Of a stretch of 8,260 nt of DNA, positions 6,751-8,260 are shown in pieces (position 1 is the stretch's first letter; the number at the start of each line of letters is the position of its first letter). Where the stretch lies: the NCBI GenBank assembly GCA_005789375.1, contig SXXZ01000124.1:1-8260 (forward strand). The letters are read 5' to 3'. The notes under the pieces were generated by a model. It was not told the DNA's origin. It worked only from the letters and a program-made list of their open reading frames with translations, and made no database searches. Source of the DNA: Verrucomicrobiales bacterium (GTDB taxonomy: Bacteria > Verrucomicrobiota > Verrucomicrobiae > Limisphaerales > UBA9464). A program made the translations under genes and the position numbers.

Positions 6751-8220
6751 TCAGGCCAGCAGTGCCTGAATGGGGTGGGATTCTTCGACACCGGTCAGTC
6801 GCTGATCGAGTCCCTGACTCTTGAAGGAGAACCGGCGGTGGTCCACGCCCATGCATTTCAGGATGGTGGCGTTCAGGTCGTTGATGTGCACCGGGTTCTC
6901 CGCAACGTTGTAGCTGAAGTCATCCGTCTCGCCGTAAGAGATACCGCCCTTGATTCCGCCGCCCGCCATCCACATGCAGAAATTGCGCGGATGGTGGTCG
7001 CGACCGTAGTCGGTGCGAGTGAGGCGGCCTTGGGAATACACGGTCCGACCGAACTCACCGCCCCAGATGACCAAGGTATCCTCGAGCAAACCCCGGGCCT
7101 TGAGATCATGGATGAGCGCCGCGGAGGCTTGATCGATGTCCTTGCACTGGGCGCGGATCTCAGTCGGCAAATTGCCATGCTGGTCCCAACCCCGGTGCAA
7201 GATCTGAACACACCGCACACCCCGCTCGACCAATCGGCGGGCCAACAGCGCACTGGCCGCAAAGGTCCCCGGCTTCTTCACCTCGTCACCATACAAGTCG
7301 GTGGTGGCCTTGGACTCGCTGGAAAAATCCACCAGGTCCGGAACGCTGCTCTGCATGCGGAAGGCCATCTCGTACTGGGCAATGCGCGTCAGCGTCTCCG
7401 GATCACCCCAGCGTTCATGGGTCTTGGCATTGAGGCGATTGAGAGCGTCGAGCACCACACGCCGGTCCTCCCGGCTGACTCCTGGCGGGTTGTCGATGTA
7501 CAGCACGGGGTCACCGATGGACCGCAAGGCCACGCCCGTGTAGCGGGTCGGCAAATATCCACTGCTCCACATGCGGGTGAAGAGGGCCTGGGCATCGGCC
7601 TTGGAAGACCAGTTCGGAGTTAGCACCACGAAGGCGGGCAACTCATTGTTCTCGCTGCCCAGACCGTAGGCCAACCAAGAGCCCAGACTCGCCTTGCCCG
7701 GAACTTCGCTGCCGGTCATCACGAAAGTGCAGGCCGGATCGTGATTAATAGCGTTGGTCTGAACCGACTTGAGCACCGCAATTTCGTCCACCACCCGAGC
7801 CGTGTGCGGGAGCAACTCGCTTATCCAGCGTCCGCTCTGGCCGGCTTGATTGAACTTGAACATGGTCGGCGCCACCGGAAAACGGGTCTGCCCCGAGGTC
7901 ATGGTGGTGATGCGCTGACCGTTGCGCACTGAGTCCGGAAGGTCCTTGTCGAAATACTCCTGCAGTTTCGGTTTGTGGTCCCACAAGTCGAGCTGGGACG
8001 GGGCCCCATTCATGTGCAGGTAAATGAGGCGCTTGGCCTTGGGCGCGAAGTGTGGAAATCCCGGCAACGGTGGATGAATCCGCGCAACCGCAGAATCCGC
8101 AGCCCCCAGCAACTTGCCGGCTCCGAGCGTGGCGAGTGCCAGTCCGCCAAGGCGGATGCCTGCATTGCCAAAAAACTGACGTCGGGTCTGATTCAGTTGA
8201 AATTCGAGCAGAGGATTCAT
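6751..8220 (-). CDS. DUF1501 family protein with Tat signal
   Basis: DUF1501 proteins are exported members of the alkaline phosphatase/sulfatase-like fold. They are abundant in Planctomycetota and Verrucomicrobiota, and no biochemical activity is firmly assigned. The 489-residue product begins with a twin-arginine signal: TRRQFF (12-17), then a hydrophobic segment (~20-40) ending near LLGAADS. Family hallmarks follow: [21 protein letters not shown] (64-84), [12 protein letters not shown] (159-170), GWDQHGN (344-350), IWGGEFGRT (385-393), [21 protein letters not shown] (406-426, with the conserved His pair) and the C-terminal [10 protein letters not shown] (445-454) with [11 protein letters not shown] (467-477). 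The conserved Asp/His residues are consistent with a metal site like that of alkaline phosphatase relatives. The ATG at 8220 lies 2 bp after the stop of a probable DUF1553 gene, the usual partner, which suggests co-expression and a joint cell-envelope role. It converges with the S9 peptidase gene across a 24 bp gap without an evident terminator. Confidence 0.95.
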   Translation of the reverse strand: MNPLLEFQLNQTRRQFFGNAGIRLGGLALATLGAGKLLGAADSAVARIHPPLPGFPHFAPKAKRLIYLHMNGAPSQLDLWDHKPKLQEYFDKDLPDSVRNGQRITTMTSGQTRFPVAPTMFKFNQAGQSGRWISELLPHTARVVDEIAVLKSVQTNAINHDPACTFVMTGSEVPGKASLGSWLAYGLGSENNELPAFVVLTPNWSSKADAQALFTRMWSSGYLPTRYTGVALRSIGDPVLYIDNPPGVSREDRRVVLDALNRLNAKTHERWGDPETLTRIAQYEMAFRMQSSVPDLVDFSSESKATTDLYGDEVKKPGTFAASALLARRLVERGVRCVQILHRGWDQHGNLPTEIRAQCKDIDQASAALIHDLKARGLLEDTLVIWGGEFGRTVYSQGRLTRTDYGRDHHPRNFCMWMAGGGIKGGISYGETDDFSYNVAENPVHINDLNATILKCMGVDHRRFSFKSQGLDQRLTGVEESHPIQALLA

Positions 8221-8222
8221 AG

Positions 8223-8260
8223 TCAGTTGCGGGTCACGGTTTCGTCGAGGTTGAGCAGCA
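8223..8260 (-). CDS. C-terminus of a probable DUF1549/DUF1553 (PSD1-type) protein, partial
   Basis: Only the last 12 codons and the stop are in the window, reading [11 protein letters not shown] then TGA (8223-8225). This resembles the usual end of DUF1553 (PSD1) proteins, which finish on a short Leu-Asn-rich helix ending in a phrase like NEFVTRN. These proteins normally sit directly upstream of DUF1501 genes, exactly as here, with a 2 bp gap. They often carry an N-terminal cytochrome-c-like domain, which cannot be seen in this window. The call rests on a very short peptide plus context. Confidence 0.6.
   Translation of the reverse strand, partial: LLNLDETVTRN

Noticed and set aside
6775..7623. 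282-codon plus-strand open frame opposite the DUF1501 gene.
   Set aside because: The DUF1501 motifs on the minus strand are unmistakable; the antisense translation has no recognisable content.

Overview
The window is GC-rich, gene-dense bacterial DNA that looks chromosomal. The best guess is a Verrucomicrobiota member or, less likely, a planctomycete. The clues are a Tat-exported DUF1501 protein directly behind the C-terminus of what looks like a DUF1553-type protein (a pair characteristic of the PVC group), a very large secreted S9 peptidase of the type common in that group, weak or absent Shine-Dalgarno sequences, and an unfamiliar lipoprotein. The phylum call is an inference. I see no tRNA, rRNA, CRISPR array, insertion sequence or phage gene.

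Layout. Positions 1-2530 (minus strand) hold a probable three-gene operon read right to left: a 502-residue lipoprotein of unknown function, pdxJ (vitamin B6 synthesis) 6 bp behind it, and acpS (carrier-protein activation), which overlaps pdxJ by 4 bp and runs off the left edge. An 88 bp divergent gap (2531-2618) separates this from a plus-strand lipoate/octanoate ligase-like gene (2619-3305). A convergent minus-strand gene (3334-4095) encodes a PAS-AraC regulator. Only 51 bp further on, in the divergent direction, lies the largest gene (4147-6726), an exported 859-residue S9 (DPP-IV-like) peptidase. Convergent to it, 6751-8220 (minus) encodes a Tat-signal DUF1501 protein, preceded by the last codons of a probable DUF1553 protein at the right edge.

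Main discovery candidate. The S9 peptidase carries, between its N-terminal segment and its beta-propeller, a stretch of about 65 residues that lines up without gaps with the beta domain of the human von Hippel-Lindau protein (pVHL). It retains the residues that form the hydroxyproline pocket in pVHL (W88, Y98, H115, W117 conserved; S111 replaced by Thr). A bacterial secreted post-proline-type peptidase with a hydroxyproline-reader-like module, divergently paired with a PAS-AraC regulator, suggests a system for capturing or degrading (hydroxy)proline-containing peptides such as collagen-like or extensin-like material. The resemblance is visible in the sequence; the function is a hypothesis.

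How the genes work together: pdxJ and acpS are housekeeping genes kept adjacent as in many bacteria. The regulator and peptidase form a plausible regulatory pair. The DUF1553/DUF1501 pair is a separate transcription unit, and the ligase-like gene appears to stand alone.
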